Assembly: GCA_902593125.1 (NCBI GenBank)
Contig: CACJGU010000012.1
Location: 1 to 39,156 of the forward strand
Direction: 5' to 3'
Length of the DNA stretch: 39,156 nt
Origin: an uncultured Alphaproteobacteria bacterium
Lineage (GTDB): Bacteria; Pseudomonadota; Alphaproteobacteria; HIMB59; GCA-002718135
This document shows, piece by piece, positions 18,623 through 27,512 of the stretch. The notes under the pieces were generated by a model that was given only the letters and a program-made list of their open reading frames with translations, searched no databases and was not told the DNA's origin. Every line of letters starts with the position of its first letter. Position 1 is the stretch's first letter. The position numbers were made by a program, and so were the translations under genes.

Positions 18623-20251
18623 ATGGAAGTAAAACGTGAGACAATGGAGTATGATGTAGTTGTTGTAGGAGCTGGTCCCTCAGGTTTAGCAACAGCAATC
18701 AAAATAAAACAATTAAGTCCTAATATAAATGTTTGTATATTAGAAAAAGGATCTGAGGTAGGTGCGCACATTTTAAGTGGTAACGTTTTTGAAACAAGAG
18801 CATTAGATGAACTTATTCCAGATTGGAGAGATAAAGACTCGCCTATTAAAACAAAAGTATCAAAAGAAAAATTTCTTTTTTTATCTAAAAACAAATCTTT
18901 GAGTTGGCCAACATGGCTATTACCAAGTGTTCAAAAAAACCATAACAATTATATAATTAGTTTAGCAAATTTATGTAGATGGTTAGCAAGTGAAGCTGAA
19001 AATTTAGGTGTTGAAATATTTCCAGGATTTGCTGCTTCTAAAATATTATATTCTGAAGATAATTCAGTTATCGGAGTTCAAACAGGAGATATGGGAATAG
19101 ATAAAGATGGAAATAAAAAGGATAGTTATGAACCAGGTATTAATATAAACGCAAAAGTTACAGTTTTTGCCGAAGGATGTAGAGGCCACCTTGGAAAAGA
19201 ATTAATAAATAAATATAATTTATCTGATGGAAAATCACCTCAGCAATACGGAATAGGTTTTAAGGAAATTTGGGAAATTGATGAAGCTCAGCATAATGAG
19301 GGTTTGGTAATGCATACTGCAGGCTGGCCTTTAGATAACTCAACTTATGGTGGAAGCTTTTGTTATCATGCTGAAAAGAAACAAATTTTTTTAGGGTACG
19401 TTATTGGCCTAGATTATAAAAATCCTTATTTATCACCTTACGATGAATTTCAAAAATTCAAAACTCATCCAGCAATTAAAAAAATTTTAACTAATGGTAA
19501 ACGTATTGCATATGGGGCAAGAGCTTTAATAGAGGGAGGTTTACAAAGTTTACCAAAGATGTATTTACCAGGTGCATTATTGGTAGGTTGTGATGCAGGA
19601 ACTCTTAATATGCCAAAAATAAAGGGATCTCATACAGCCATGAAGAGTGGAATCATTGCTGGAGAAACGATTGTTGATTATTTAAGTAATTCGATACCAC
19701 TTTCGAATTATGAAAAAAATTTTAATAAATCTTGGCTGTATAAGGAACTACATGCCGCTAGAAATGTTAAGCCCAGTTTTAACTGGGGTTTGATACCAGC
19801 AATAATTTTTACAGGTATTGATCAGATTATTTTCAGAGGAAAGCTTCCATTTACACTTAAGCATAAGCATGCCGATCATGAGTCATTACAACTTGCAAAA
19901 GATTCTAAAAAAATTGAATATCCAAAATATGATGGTATTTATACCTTTGATAAAACGAGCTCTGTATATTTAACAGGTACAAACCATGAGTCTGATCAAC
20001 CAGTTCATTTGAAATTAAAAGATAAAGATCTTCCAATCAATTATACTCTAAATAAATATGATGAACCTTCTCAAAGATATTGTCCAGCTGGCGTTTACGA
20101 GGTAGATAAAACTGATCCTGCAATTCCAAAATTCGTTATAAATGCTCAAAATTGTATCCATTGTAAAACATGCGATATTAAAGAGCCATCACAAAATATC
20201 AATTGGGTTGTGCCAGAAGGTAGTGGGGGGCCAAATTATGCAAATATGTAA
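18623..20251 (+). CDS. Electron transfer flavoprotein-ubiquinone oxidoreductase (ETF-QO)
   Basis: This 542-residue monotopic membrane enzyme carries FAD and one 4Fe-4S cluster. The dinucleotide fold is DVVVVGAGPSGLATA (10-24), FAEGCRGHLGKEL lies in the middle, and GCDAGTLNMPKIKGSHTAMKSG near 330 is a family signature. The cluster ligands are Cys487 (CPAGVYE) and Cys511, 514 and 517 (CIHCKTC). Length is normal for bacterial ETF-QO. The start at 18623 gives MEVKRETMEYD, matching the family N-terminus (R-E-x-M-E-[YF]-D-V), so it is preferred over the inner ATG at 18644. It takes electrons from reduced ETF and reduces ubiquinone. Its position behind etfBA closes the DMGDH electron route. Confidence 0.97.
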   Translation: MEVKRETMEYDVVVVGAGPSGLATAIKIKQLSPNINVCILEKGSEVGAHILSGNVFETRALDELIPDWRDKDSPIKTKVSKEKFLFLSKNKSLSWPTWLLPSVQKNHNNYIISLANLCRWLASEAENLGVEIFPGFAASKILYSEDNSVIGVQTGDMGIDKDGNKKDSYEPGININAKVTVFAEGCRGHLGKELINKYNLSDGKSPQQYGIGFKEIWEIDEAQHNEGLVMHTAGWPLDNSTYGGSFCYHAEKKQIFLGYVIGLDYKNPYLSPYDEFQKFKTHPAIKKILTNGKRIAYGARALIEGGLQSLPKMYLPGALLVGCDAGTLNMPKIKGSHTAMKSGIIAGETIVDYLSNSIPLSNYEKNFNKSWLYKELHAARNVKPSFNWGLIPAIIFTGIDQIIFRGKLPFTLKHKHADHESLQLAKDSKKIEYPKYDGIYTFDKTSSVYLTGTNHESDQPVHLKLKDKDLPINYTLNKYDEPSQRYCPAGVYEVDKTDPAIPKFVINAQNCIHCKTCDIKEPSQNINWVVPEGSGGPNYANM

Positions 20252-20300
20252 TATATTTATAAAAAACTTATTTAATTTAAATTGATTAATTTCATTCATT

Positions 20301-21134
20301 ATGAATAGAAATAAAATTGTATTCACTTTTGCAACAGCAGAAGTAAATTTTATTGGTCAAATATTTATCAAGATTACTGAATTACTTACTGGTAAATTAA
20401 AATTAAAAAAATTGTATGATGAATATTTATCTGAAAATAGACCACCTGAACTTTTTTGGGATGATGCTGTAGATAAATTAAATCTAAATTTAATAACTAA
20501 TTTTCAGGATGGTAGTTATATTCCAAAAAAGGGAAAATTAATTGTTATTGCAAATCATGCTTTCGGAGTTGCTGATGGTGTATCCATATGTTCAGCTATT
20601 TCAAAAGTAAGACATGATTATAAAATGGTTACTCATAAAGTTTTAAGACAAGCGGACGCAGTAAAAGATAAAATATTACCAATTGATTTTAATGAAACTA
20701 AAGAAGCTTTATTAACAAATATTAATACACGAAAAGAAGCTGAAAAGGTTTTGCATAATGAAGGTGTTCTGGTTCTTTTCCCTTCTGGAAGAATAGCTAC
20801 TAAACAAAATTTAAAAAGGTATACAAAAGCTGATGATGGTGAGTGGAAACAATGGGTTTCGAAACTAATTCTGAAAACAAAAAGTCCCGTTTTACCGATT
20901 TTTTTTGATGGTCAAAATAGTCAACTCTATCATATTGCAAATAAAATTGGACAAACATTTAGATACTCCTTGTGTATGTATGAACTTAAAAGAAAAATAG
21001 GTGATGATATTTATATGTATTTTGGTTCTCTTATACCCTTTGAAAAACTTGAAAAAATTGGAGATATTAAACAAATTACTGAATATCTTAGATTAACAAC
21101 ATATTCTTTAGATCCACAATTTAATAATAATTAA
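20301..21134 (+). CDS. Lysophospholipid acyltransferase-family protein (PlsC/COG3176-like)
   Basis: This 277-residue protein has a central acyltransferase domain. The catalytic block is IANHAFGVADG (83-93), with His86 and Asp92 in the H-x5-D spacing of the NHPFG-type subgroup. The substrate-binding motif is LFPSGRIA (159-166) instead of the classical FPEGTR. A PVLPIFFDG strand follows (about 195-203). Such proteins add an acyl chain to lysophospholipid, lyso-ornithine lipid or other glycerolipid precursors at the inner membrane. There is no predicted signal peptide. It follows ETF-QO after 49 bases on the same strand. The substrate cannot be chosen from sequence; OlsA-like lyso-ornithine lipid acylation is one candidate, but no OlsB is nearby. 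Confidence 0.8.
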   Translation: MNRNKIVFTFATAEVNFIGQIFIKITELLTGKLKLKKLYDEYLSENRPPELFWDDAVDKLNLNLITNFQDGSYIPKKGKLIVIANHAFGVADGVSICSAISKVRHDYKMVTHKVLRQADAVKDKILPIDFNETKEALLTNINTRKEAEKVLHNEGVLVLFPSGRIATKQNLKRYTKADDGEWKQWVSKLILKTKSPVLPIFFDGQNSQLYHIANKIGQTFRYSLCMYELKRKIGDDIYMYFGSLIPFEKLEKIGDIKQITEYLRLTTYSLDPQFNNN

Positions 21135-21172
21135 ATATTTATTTTTTTTAGTCAGCGCCTTATAGAGTTTTT

Positions 21173-21844
21173 ATGGTAGGTTTTGTTGGAATTCAAGCGA
21201 GAAGAAGAAGGAGAAACAGAATATTTTTTATTTTTGTAATTATAATCATTTTCGTATTTATTTTTTATTTACCAACATTAGACTTTTCAACAGAAGATAA
21301 AGTTTTGCCTGATGAAATTCTACCTGATACTGTTGATGATAAATCAAGTTTGATATCTGATATTGAAGAATTAAAATTGGAAGTATTTCAAAAAGATCAA
21401 AGAATAAAATTTAGAGATAATCAAATTAAGGATCTTAGAGAGGAAATTAAAAATACAAAACAGGCATTCCTTTCTCTTGAAAATGAATACAATAAAACTC
21501 TTGGTAATTTTACAGAATTAGAAAATGATTTATTTGAAAATAGTTCAGAAAATATAAATGAGATAAGTAAATTGAAAAATGAAATTGATAAATTAAATAA
21601 TATAATAAATGAATATAATAAACAAATAGCTAACCTTAAAAAAGAAATTAATGCTTCTATTTCTGAAGATGATTTACAACAACTAAATATTGAAAATTCA
21701 ATACTAAAAAGTGAGATAAAACTAATTAAAGAAAAAAATACAGAAGCAGAAAACACTTTAAAAGAATTAAGGTTTTTAATTGATGAAAAACAAAAAGAAA
21801 TTGATAAACTTTTATATATTAAAGATACTGGTCATCATGGATAA
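21173..21844 (+). CDS. Single-pass membrane protein with long coiled coil, function unknown
   Basis: This 223-residue protein is not recognised as a named family. A short Arg-rich start (RRRRRNR region, 10-15, in-side positive) precedes one membrane segment (about 17-34, mostly Ile/Phe/Val). An acidic linker follows (about 38-60), then a heptad-rich coiled coil covering most of 60-215 (repeated Leu/Ile at a/d positions with Lys/Glu elsewhere). The end is DTGHHG. Topology would place the coiled coil in the periplasm, as in envelope scaffolding or division-type proteins. It lies 38 bases after the acyltransferase gene, and its TAA abuts the convergent nuclease stop with no gap. Confidence 0.75.
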   Translation: MVGFVGIQARRRRRNRIFFIFVIIIIFVFIFYLPTLDFSTEDKVLPDEILPDTVDDKSSLISDIEELKLEVFQKDQRIKFRDNQIKDLREEIKNTKQAFLSLENEYNKTLGNFTELENDLFENSSENINEISKLKNEIDKLNNIINEYNKQIANLKKEINASISEDDLQQLNIENSILKSEIKLIKEKNTEAENTLKELRFLIDEKQKEIDKLLYIKDTGHHG

Positions 21845-22324
21845 TTATTTATTTTTTTTTCTAAATAAATAAGGCTCTTCAAATTTTCCAATCCAAATAC
21901 CAATTTTTTTTGATTTAGCTATTGTTTCTTCTTTAACATAATCTAGAGAATAATACCTGTAAGCGATAGCCCAACCATTAATTACCATTTCACTGTTTAA
22001 ATTTATATTATTTTTATAACATACACCTATATATCTATTGTACCTATCTCGACCATTTGTATTACATTCGATATAGTCATTTCTAACTAAATTTTTCAAA
22101 AATCTTGTCGATTCTAATCCACAATTCCATTTTTTACTATTTTTTATACATTTTTGTTTTGTCTCAGGTGCATCAATTCCATGTAATCTTATTTTACTAT
22201 TACCAATGTGAATGGTATCACCATCTATAATCTTTGCTTTTCCGTATATAGTTTTTCCATGAACATGATTAAAATGAAATACTAGACTAAAAAAAATGCT
22301 AAATATTAAGTATCTTACAACCAT
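21845..22324 (-). CDS. Secreted thermonuclease-family (SNase-like) nuclease
   Basis: This is a 159-residue protein with a signal peptide of about 23 residues (through HVHG). The staphylococcal nuclease domain follows: AKIIDGDTIHIG (29-40, Ca-binding Asp), IRLHGIDAPET (44-54, catalytic Arg/Asp/Glu set), GRDRYNRYIGVCY (92-104, with catalytic Arg) and VINGWAIAYRYY (114-125). It probably cleaves DNA or RNA in the periplasm or outside the cell, for nutrient recovery. It overlaps the 3' end of soxG by 26 bases on the same strand and would be the last gene of the fhs-soxBDAG run. An unrelated role with expression by read-through is likely. Confidence 0.88.
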   Translation of the reverse strand: MVVRYLIFSIFFSLVFHFNHVHGKTIYGKAKIIDGDTIHIGNSKIRLHGIDAPETKQKCIKNSKKWNCGLESTRFLKNLVRNDYIECNTNGRDRYNRYIGVCYKNNINLNSEMVINGWAIAYRYYSLDYVKEETIAKSKKIGIWIGKFEEPYLFRKKNK

Positions 22325-22874
22325 CTTTTAATAATTCGTAAACATATTTTGCATGAGATCTATTTAAATGAATATCTATTGATTTAGTTTCATTGTCATT
22401 ATTATTTCTAATAAGAAGTACAGGTATTTTAACAAAAATAGTTTGGGCAACGCTATAATTTGTTTTCAAAACTTCATCTAAGTTTATAACTAGATATTTT
22501 GATAGCAAAGTATAAATATCATCACCTTTTAATCTAAGTACAGTTCTATTAAATGAGACATCACTAATTGCAGTATTTTCTGGATTTATAGTTGACTTTA
22601 CAAGCGTTAATATTTTCTGAGTTTTACTTTCGGAAGTTTCTATTAACCATTCATTTGGGCTTAACCAAATTATATTTATATTGTTATTCGATACTCTAAC
22701 GTTAGGTTCAGTAGGCAATACAAGATCTAAAACCGATCCAACATTTTTCATAAATTCTTTATCACTACTTTTCCCTCTAAGATTAATTTTTCCTAAATGA
22801 TCTCTTTCCTCAATAGATACACCATTAATATTTTTTTTATCAATTTTAAGTACACTAGCTGGGTTAAGGTTCAC
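22299..22874 (-). CDS. soxG: Sarcosine oxidase, gamma subunit
   Basis: This is a 191-residue SoxG-type protein. The fold is a diverged GcvT-like domain without cofactors. Recognisable stretches are NIIWLSPNEWLIETSE (about 67-82, matching the family W-L-[GS]-P-[DN]-E-W-L), TAISDVSFNRTVLRLKGDD (about 101-119) and NRSHAKYVYELLKDG near the end. It is a structural subunit of the heterotetramer with SoxA, SoxB and SoxD. Its ATG overlaps the soxA stop by 4 bases, the usual gene order. Sequence conservation is low, as for SoxG in general, so the neighbours carry much of the assignment. Confidence 0.88.
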   Translation of the reverse strand: MNLNPASVLKIDKKNINGVSIEERDHLGKINLRGKSSDKEFMKNVGSVLDLVLPTEPNVRVSNNNINIIWLSPNEWLIETSESKTQKILTLVKSTINPENTAISDVSFNRTVLRLKGDDIYTLLSKYLVINLDEVLKTNYSVAQTIFVKIPVLLIRNNNDNETKSIDIHLNRSHAKYVYELLKDGCKILNI

Positions 22875-25867
22875 TTATTAATCCTCACATTTTCAGGATC
22901 AATAAATACAGGATCTGTTATTTCCACTTCTATTGTTTCATTCTCCATTGGGGCAAAAAGTTTTTTACCTTTTTTTTCTAACCCTCCTTTTATAAGTGCG
23001 AGAGCAAAAGATCTATCTAAATTAGGCGAAAAATAACTTGAGGTTACATGTCCCACCATTTTCATTGGGAGCGTAGTAAGTGCTTCAACTAATTGTGCTC
23101 CTTCTTCTAAAACTTTATTAGGATCTTTAGTTTTTAAACCAACTAATTGTTTTCTATCTTTCTTTATAGTATCACTTCTATTCAATGCTCTTTTACCTAC
23201 AAAATCATATTTTTTCTTGCTGACAATCCAATCCATATCTAAATCTATTGGTGTAACCGATCCATCAGTTTCTTGACCTACGATGATGAAACCTTTTTCA
23301 GCTCGTAAAACATGCATAGCTTCTGTTCCATAAGGAGTGATATTAAATTCCTGTCCTTTTTCTATGCAAATTTCCCATAAAAATTTTGCATATCCAGATG
23401 GCACATTAATTTCATAACATAGCTCTCCGGTAAAACTAATTCTCATAACTCTGCACTCAACTCCACATAAATTAATATTTTTGAAACTCATGTGAGAAAA
23501 ATTTTCTTTTGAAAAATCATAATCTGAATTTAGTTTTTGCATTAATTTTCTTGAGTTTGGGCCATTTAAACTTATTGTGCCGTATTGCTCAGTTACAGAT
23601 GTTAAATAGACCTGAAGTTCTGGCCATTCAGTTTGTAACCAGTCTTCTAATTTAGACAAAACTGATGCAGCATTTCCTGTTGTTGTCGACATAAGGTAAT
23701 GATACTCCCCAAGCCTTGTTGTAACACCATCATCAATAACCATGCCGTCATCACCTAACATTACACCGTATCTACACTTACCAATTTCTAATTTTGACCA
23801 AGCATTAGTATATATTCTATTTAAAAATTCACTTACATCTCTTCCTTGAATATCTATTTTCCCAAGGGTGGAAGCATCTAAAATACCAAGACTATCTCTA
23901 GTTGCTTTAACTTCTCTATTTAAGGCTGAAGATAAGTTTTCTTTATTTTTAGGATAGTACCATGCACGTTTCCATTGTCCTACATCTTCAAACAAAGCAC
24001 CATTTTTAATATGCCAGTCATGCATAGGAGTAGTTCTCTCTAAATCAAAAAATTCTTTTACATGTCGTCCTGCAAGTGCACCAAAAGTAACTGGTGTATA
24101 AGGTAGACGAAATGTTGTAGTACCAAGTTCAGAAATGTTTGTGTTAGATAATTCAGAAATAATACCTAATGCATTTACATTGCTAGTTTTACCTTGGTCA
24201 GTTGCCATTCCAGTAGTTGTATAACGTTTTACATGTTCAATTGATTGAAATCCTTCTTTTAATGCTAATTTAATATCTTTTGCAGTTACATCGTTTTGAA
24301 AATCTACAAACATTTTTGTTTTAGAAATTTTTTCTTTTGAAGTAATCCATATATTTTGATGATCTCCGTTTAAAACTTCAATTGTTTTATAATTTTCATT
24401 TTCTGAACTATTGTTCTCATTAATATTCAAAAAATTATTAACCTTTTTTGGAAGCAACTCTAAAATTTTATGTAAACTATAGTCTCCATTACAACTTCCA
24501 ACACATAGAGTATTTTGAAATGCTTCTTCAGGTATAAAACTTCCATCAAAGTTTCTATACTTCAATTTGCCTTTCGATTGCGTAAACAAATGAACTGTCG
24601 GAGTCCAACCACCTGAAACACAAATGGTATCACATTTTATTGTAATAGATGAATTGTTTTTATCTCTATAATTGCTAGATAATTTTTTTAACTTAACTTC
24701 TTTTACTCTTAGTCTACCAGTTGTATTACTAATTTCATATCCATTTAAAATAGTAATACCAAGTTCTTTAGCTTTTTTTGGAAAATTACCATTCGTTTCT
24801 CTTCTCACATCAACGATAGCTTGTATATTTACTCCTCTTTGTAAATAGTCTATTGCAGTCTCATAGGCACTATCATTATTTGTAAAGAAAACTAAATTTT
24901 TACCAACAGCAACTCCAAATTTATTTAAATATTTCCGAGCACTATTTGATAGCATAATACCCGGTCTATCATTGTTGTTAAATATTATAGGTCTTTCTAT
25001 CGCTCCAGTAGCTAAAACAACTTTTTTAGATCTAATCTTCCAAATTCTTTGTCTAATTTCATGGGTTTTAGTTAAACCGTTTTCTGGCTCTAGATCTTGA
25101 ATAGCAAGTAATAAATTATAATGGAAATAAGCAAAGCATGTAGTATTTGATACAATTTTTACATTAGAAAAATTTTTCAAATTATTAATAACATTATTCT
25201 TCCACTCATTAATTAGTGTATTGTTAATTTTTGTATTTTCTCCAAGAGTAGTTAAAATTTCACCACCAATCTCATTTTCTTGCTCAATTAATAATACTTT
25301 TAAATTATTTCTAGCAGCAATTTCGGCAGTATATAAACCACTTACTCCACTCCCAACAACTAACAAATCACAATGATAATGAAAGTGTTCGTATTTGTGT
25401 GGATCATCTTTCTTTGGAGATTTACCAAGACCAGCTGCATGTCTTATAAAAAACTCATATGTTTTCCAGAATTTTGGAGGCCACATAAATGTTTTGTAGT
25501 AAAAACCAGCTGGAAAGAACGGTGATAATAAATCATTTATTGCACCAAAATCAAAATTAATATTAGGCCAATTATTTTGAGAGAAAGCTTTTAAGCCTTC
25601 ATAGAGTTGAATTTCTGTAACACGTCTATTAGGTTCAGTATATTCTTTTGTTTCTAATTGAACAATTCCGTTTGGCTCCTCACTACCAGCACTTACAATT
25701 CCTCTTGGACGATGATATTTAAAACTTCTACCCACAAGGTGAATATTGTTTGCTAATAAAGCTGAAGCTAATGTATCTCCTTCATATCCTTGATATTTTT
25801 TTCCATCAAAATAAAAATTCAATATTTTATTTTTTTCAATATTTTTATTATTTGGAAAACGTTTCAT
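22871..25867 (-). CDS. soxA: Sarcosine oxidase, alpha subunit
   Basis: This is a 998-residue subunit of normal length. In order: a 2Fe-2S-ferredoxin-like N-terminal domain (about 10-95, without cluster cysteines, including FKYHRPRGIVSAGSEEPN), a pyridine-nucleotide-type Rossmann domain with DLLVVGSGVSGLYTAE (167-182) and ATGAIERPIIF, and a C-terminal GcvT domain (about 600-998) with GDDGMVIDDGV and SFTGELCYEINVP. In known enzymes it holds NAD and part of the FMN site and binds THF, which accepts the methylene group from sarcosine. The complex makes glycine, 5,10-methylene-THF and hydrogen peroxide. It overlaps soxG and follows soxD after 9 bases. Confidence 0.97.
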   Translation of the reverse strand: MKRFPNNKNIEKNKILNFYFDGKKYQGYEGDTLASALLANNIHLVGRSFKYHRPRGIVSAGSEEPNGIVQLETKEYTEPNRRVTEIQLYEGLKAFSQNNWPNINFDFGAINDLLSPFFPAGFYYKTFMWPPKFWKTYEFFIRHAAGLGKSPKKDDPHKYEHFHYHCDLLVVGSGVSGLYTAEIAARNNLKVLLIEQENEIGGEILTTLGENTKINNTLINEWKNNVINNLKNFSNVKIVSNTTCFAYFHYNLLLAIQDLEPENGLTKTHEIRQRIWKIRSKKVVLATGAIERPIIFNNNDRPGIMLSNSARKYLNKFGVAVGKNLVFFTNNDSAYETAIDYLQRGVNIQAIVDVRRETNGNFPKKAKELGITILNGYEISNTTGRLRVKEVKLKKLSSNYRDKNNSSITIKCDTICVSGGWTPTVHLFTQSKGKLKYRNFDGSFIPEEAFQNTLCVGSCNGDYSLHKILELLPKKVNNFLNINENNSSENENYKTIEVLNGDHQNIWITSKEKISKTKMFVDFQNDVTAKDIKLALKEGFQSIEHVKRYTTTGMATDQGKTSNVNALGIISELSNTNISELGTTTFRLPYTPVTFGALAGRHVKEFFDLERTTPMHDWHIKNGALFEDVGQWKRAWYYPKNKENLSSALNREVKATRDSLGILDASTLGKIDIQGRDVSEFLNRIYTNAWSKLEIGKCRYGVMLGDDGMVIDDGVTTRLGEYHYLMSTTTGNAASVLSKLEDWLQTEWPELQVYLTSVTEQYGTISLNGPNSRKLMQKLNSDYDFSKENFSHMSFKNINLCGVECRVMRISFTGELCYEINVPSGYAKFLWEICIEKGQEFNITPYGTEAMHVLRAEKGFIIVGQETDGSVTPIDLDMDWIVSKKKYDFVGKRALNRSDTIKKDRKQLVGLKTKDPNKVLEEGAQLVEALTTLPMKMVGHVTSSYFSPNLDRSFALALIKGGLEKKGKKLFAPMENETIEVEITDPVFIDPENVRINK

Positions 25868-25876
25868 AAATTGTAA

Positions 25877-26227
25877 TTATTTTTTTTTTGAAGTTGACAA
25901 GTTTCCAGAACCAATAGTAGGTTCACCTGAAGGAGTAATCGGATTATTAGCATTCAATTTAGGTGGCTGCTCTCCCATTTTATAAACAGCTAAAATCTCA
26001 TCAGTAGCTGTGTTTCTAGCTAAGTTAAACCATTGTCTGCATCCAAAAGCGTGATTCCATCTTTCAAAGTGTAGTCCTTTATCATTTTTTCGGAGAAATA
26101 AATATTCTGCCCACTGATCGTCAGTTAAATCAGGGGGGTTTTTTGGTCTAGCTATATGAGCTTCTCCTCCGCATGAGAACTCAGCTTGATCTCTTTCACC
26201 ACAATAAGGACAATTAATTAGAAACAT
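25877..26227 (-). CDS. soxD: Sarcosine oxidase, delta subunit
   Basis: This small zinc-binding subunit has 116 residues. CPYCGERDQAEFSCGGEAHIARP (split at 6-28) supplies Cys6, Cys9 and probable His/Cys zinc ligands. HFERWNHAFGCRQWFNLARNT (about 54-74) is the second conserved block. The C-terminal 25 residues are low complexity and variable. It stabilises the SoxA-SoxB assembly. It lies 3 bases after the soxB stop and 9 before soxA, the standard B-D-A-G order. Confidence 0.97.
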   Translation of the reverse strand: MFLINCPYCGERDQAEFSCGGEAHIARPKNPPDLTDDQWAEYLFLRKNDKGLHFERWNHAFGCRQWFNLARNTATDEILAVYKMGEQPPKLNANNPITPSGEPTIGSGNLSTSKKK

Positions 26228-26230
26228 GAA

Positions 26231-27490
26231 TTAGTGTGCAACTGCAGCAGCACCATGTTCATCAACCAATTCACCACTTGAAAATCTATTAATACTAAAA
26301 GGTGCATTTAATTCATGCGCCTGATCATTTGCAATTGTATGAGCAAATACCCATCCTGAACCTGGTGTAGCTTTAAATCCACCAGTACCCCAGCCACAAT
26401 TAAAGTATAGACCTTTAATGTGAGTTTTACTAATTATTGGACTTGCATCAGGACATATATCAACAATTCCACCCCAATGACGAAGCATTTTCATTCTAGA
26501 AAAAATAGGAAATAATTCTACGATTGCCATCAAGGTATCTTCAACAATGTTAAAACCTCCACGTTGTGTATATGACGTATACCCATCTGTACCTGCCCCA
26601 ATAACTAATTCACCTTTATCAGATTGAGACACATAAGCATGAATTGTATTTGACATTACTACAGTATCAATAACTGGTTTAACCGGTTCAGAAACAAGTG
26701 CTTGAAGAGGTTTACTCTCAAGTGGAAGTTTTATTCCTGCCATGTTAGCAATTACACTTGTGTGTCCAGCTGCAGCAATACCAATTTTGTTAGAATTAAT
26801 AGTTCCCTTTGTTGTTTCAATTCCAGTTATATTTCCATTTTTAATATTAATTCCAGTAACTTCACAATTTTGAATAATATCAACACCCATTTCATCTGCA
26901 CCTCTAGCGTATCCCCAAGCAACGGCATCATGTCTCGCTGTTCCAGCTCTTCGTTGAAGTGTTGCTCCAAGTACAGGGTATCTAATATTTCGTGATGTAT
27001 TGATAATTGGACAAAATTCTTTAACTTTTTTTGTATCTAGCCATTCGCAATCAATGTCATTAAGTCTATTGGCATGCCAACGTCTTTTTAGTTCTCTTAC
27101 GTCATGTAGATTATGAGCAACATTTAAAACTCCTCTTTGCGAAAACATTACATTATAATTTAATTCTTGTGTCATCCCTTCCCATAATTTTAAAGCATGC
27201 TCATACAATGCTGCACTTTGATCCCATAAATAATTTGATCTAATAATGGTTGTATTTCTTCCGGTATTACCACCGCCTATCCATCCCTTTTCAATAACAG
27301 CTATATTTTTTATTCCATGATTTTTTGCTAGGTAGTAAGCTGTTGTTAAACCATGTCCACCACCACCTACTATAATTGCTTCATAGTTTTTTTTAGGTTC
27401 GGGGCTTTTCCATGTCTTTTGCCAATTCTCATGAAATGTTAAAGCATTTTTTGCGATGGAGAAAAAGGAATATTTATTTTTAGGCGCCAT
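26231..27490 (-). CDS. soxB: Sarcosine oxidase, beta subunit
   Basis: This is a 419-residue flavoprotein. The FAD site is [19 protein letters not shown] (38-56) and [16 protein letters not shown] (72-87) follows. [18 protein letters not shown] contains His187, corresponding to the His that carries covalent FMN in heterotetrameric sarcosine oxidases. The C-terminal block [17 protein letters not shown] is typical of the family. It holds the sarcosine-oxidising site; FMN passes electrons to oxygen, giving hydrogen peroxide. It sits 22 bases after the fhs stop, so fhs, soxB, soxD, soxA and soxG look like one operon. No peroxide-removing gene is in this operon. Confidence 0.97.
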   Translation of the reverse strand: MAPKNKYSFFSIAKNALTFHENWQKTWKSPEPKKNYEAIIVGGGGHGLTTAYYLAKNHGIKNIAVIEKGWIGGGNTGRNTTIIRSNYLWDQSAALYEHALKLWEGMTQELNYNVMFSQRGVLNVAHNLHDVRELKRRWHANRLNDIDCEWLDTKKVKEFCPIINTSRNIRYPVLGATLQRRAGTARHDAVAWGYARGADEMGVDIIQNCEVTGINIKNGNITGIETTKGTINSNKIGIAAAGHTSVIANMAGIKLPLESKPLQALVSEPVKPVIDTVVMSNTIHAYVSQSDKGELVIGAGTDGYTSYTQRGGFNIVEDTLMAIVELFPIFSRMKMLRHWGGIVDICPDASPIISKTHIKGLYFNCGWGTGGFKATPGSGWVFAHTIANDQAHELNAPFSINRFSSGELVDEHGAAAVAH

Positions 27491-27512
27491 ATTTTATTAT
27501 TCTATAGCAGTT

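Noticed and set aside
26702-26995. Plus-strand Cys/Ser-rich 97-codon frame antisense to soxB
   Set aside because: Composition is the mirror of soxB coding bias; the opposite strand has clear FAD/FMN motifs.
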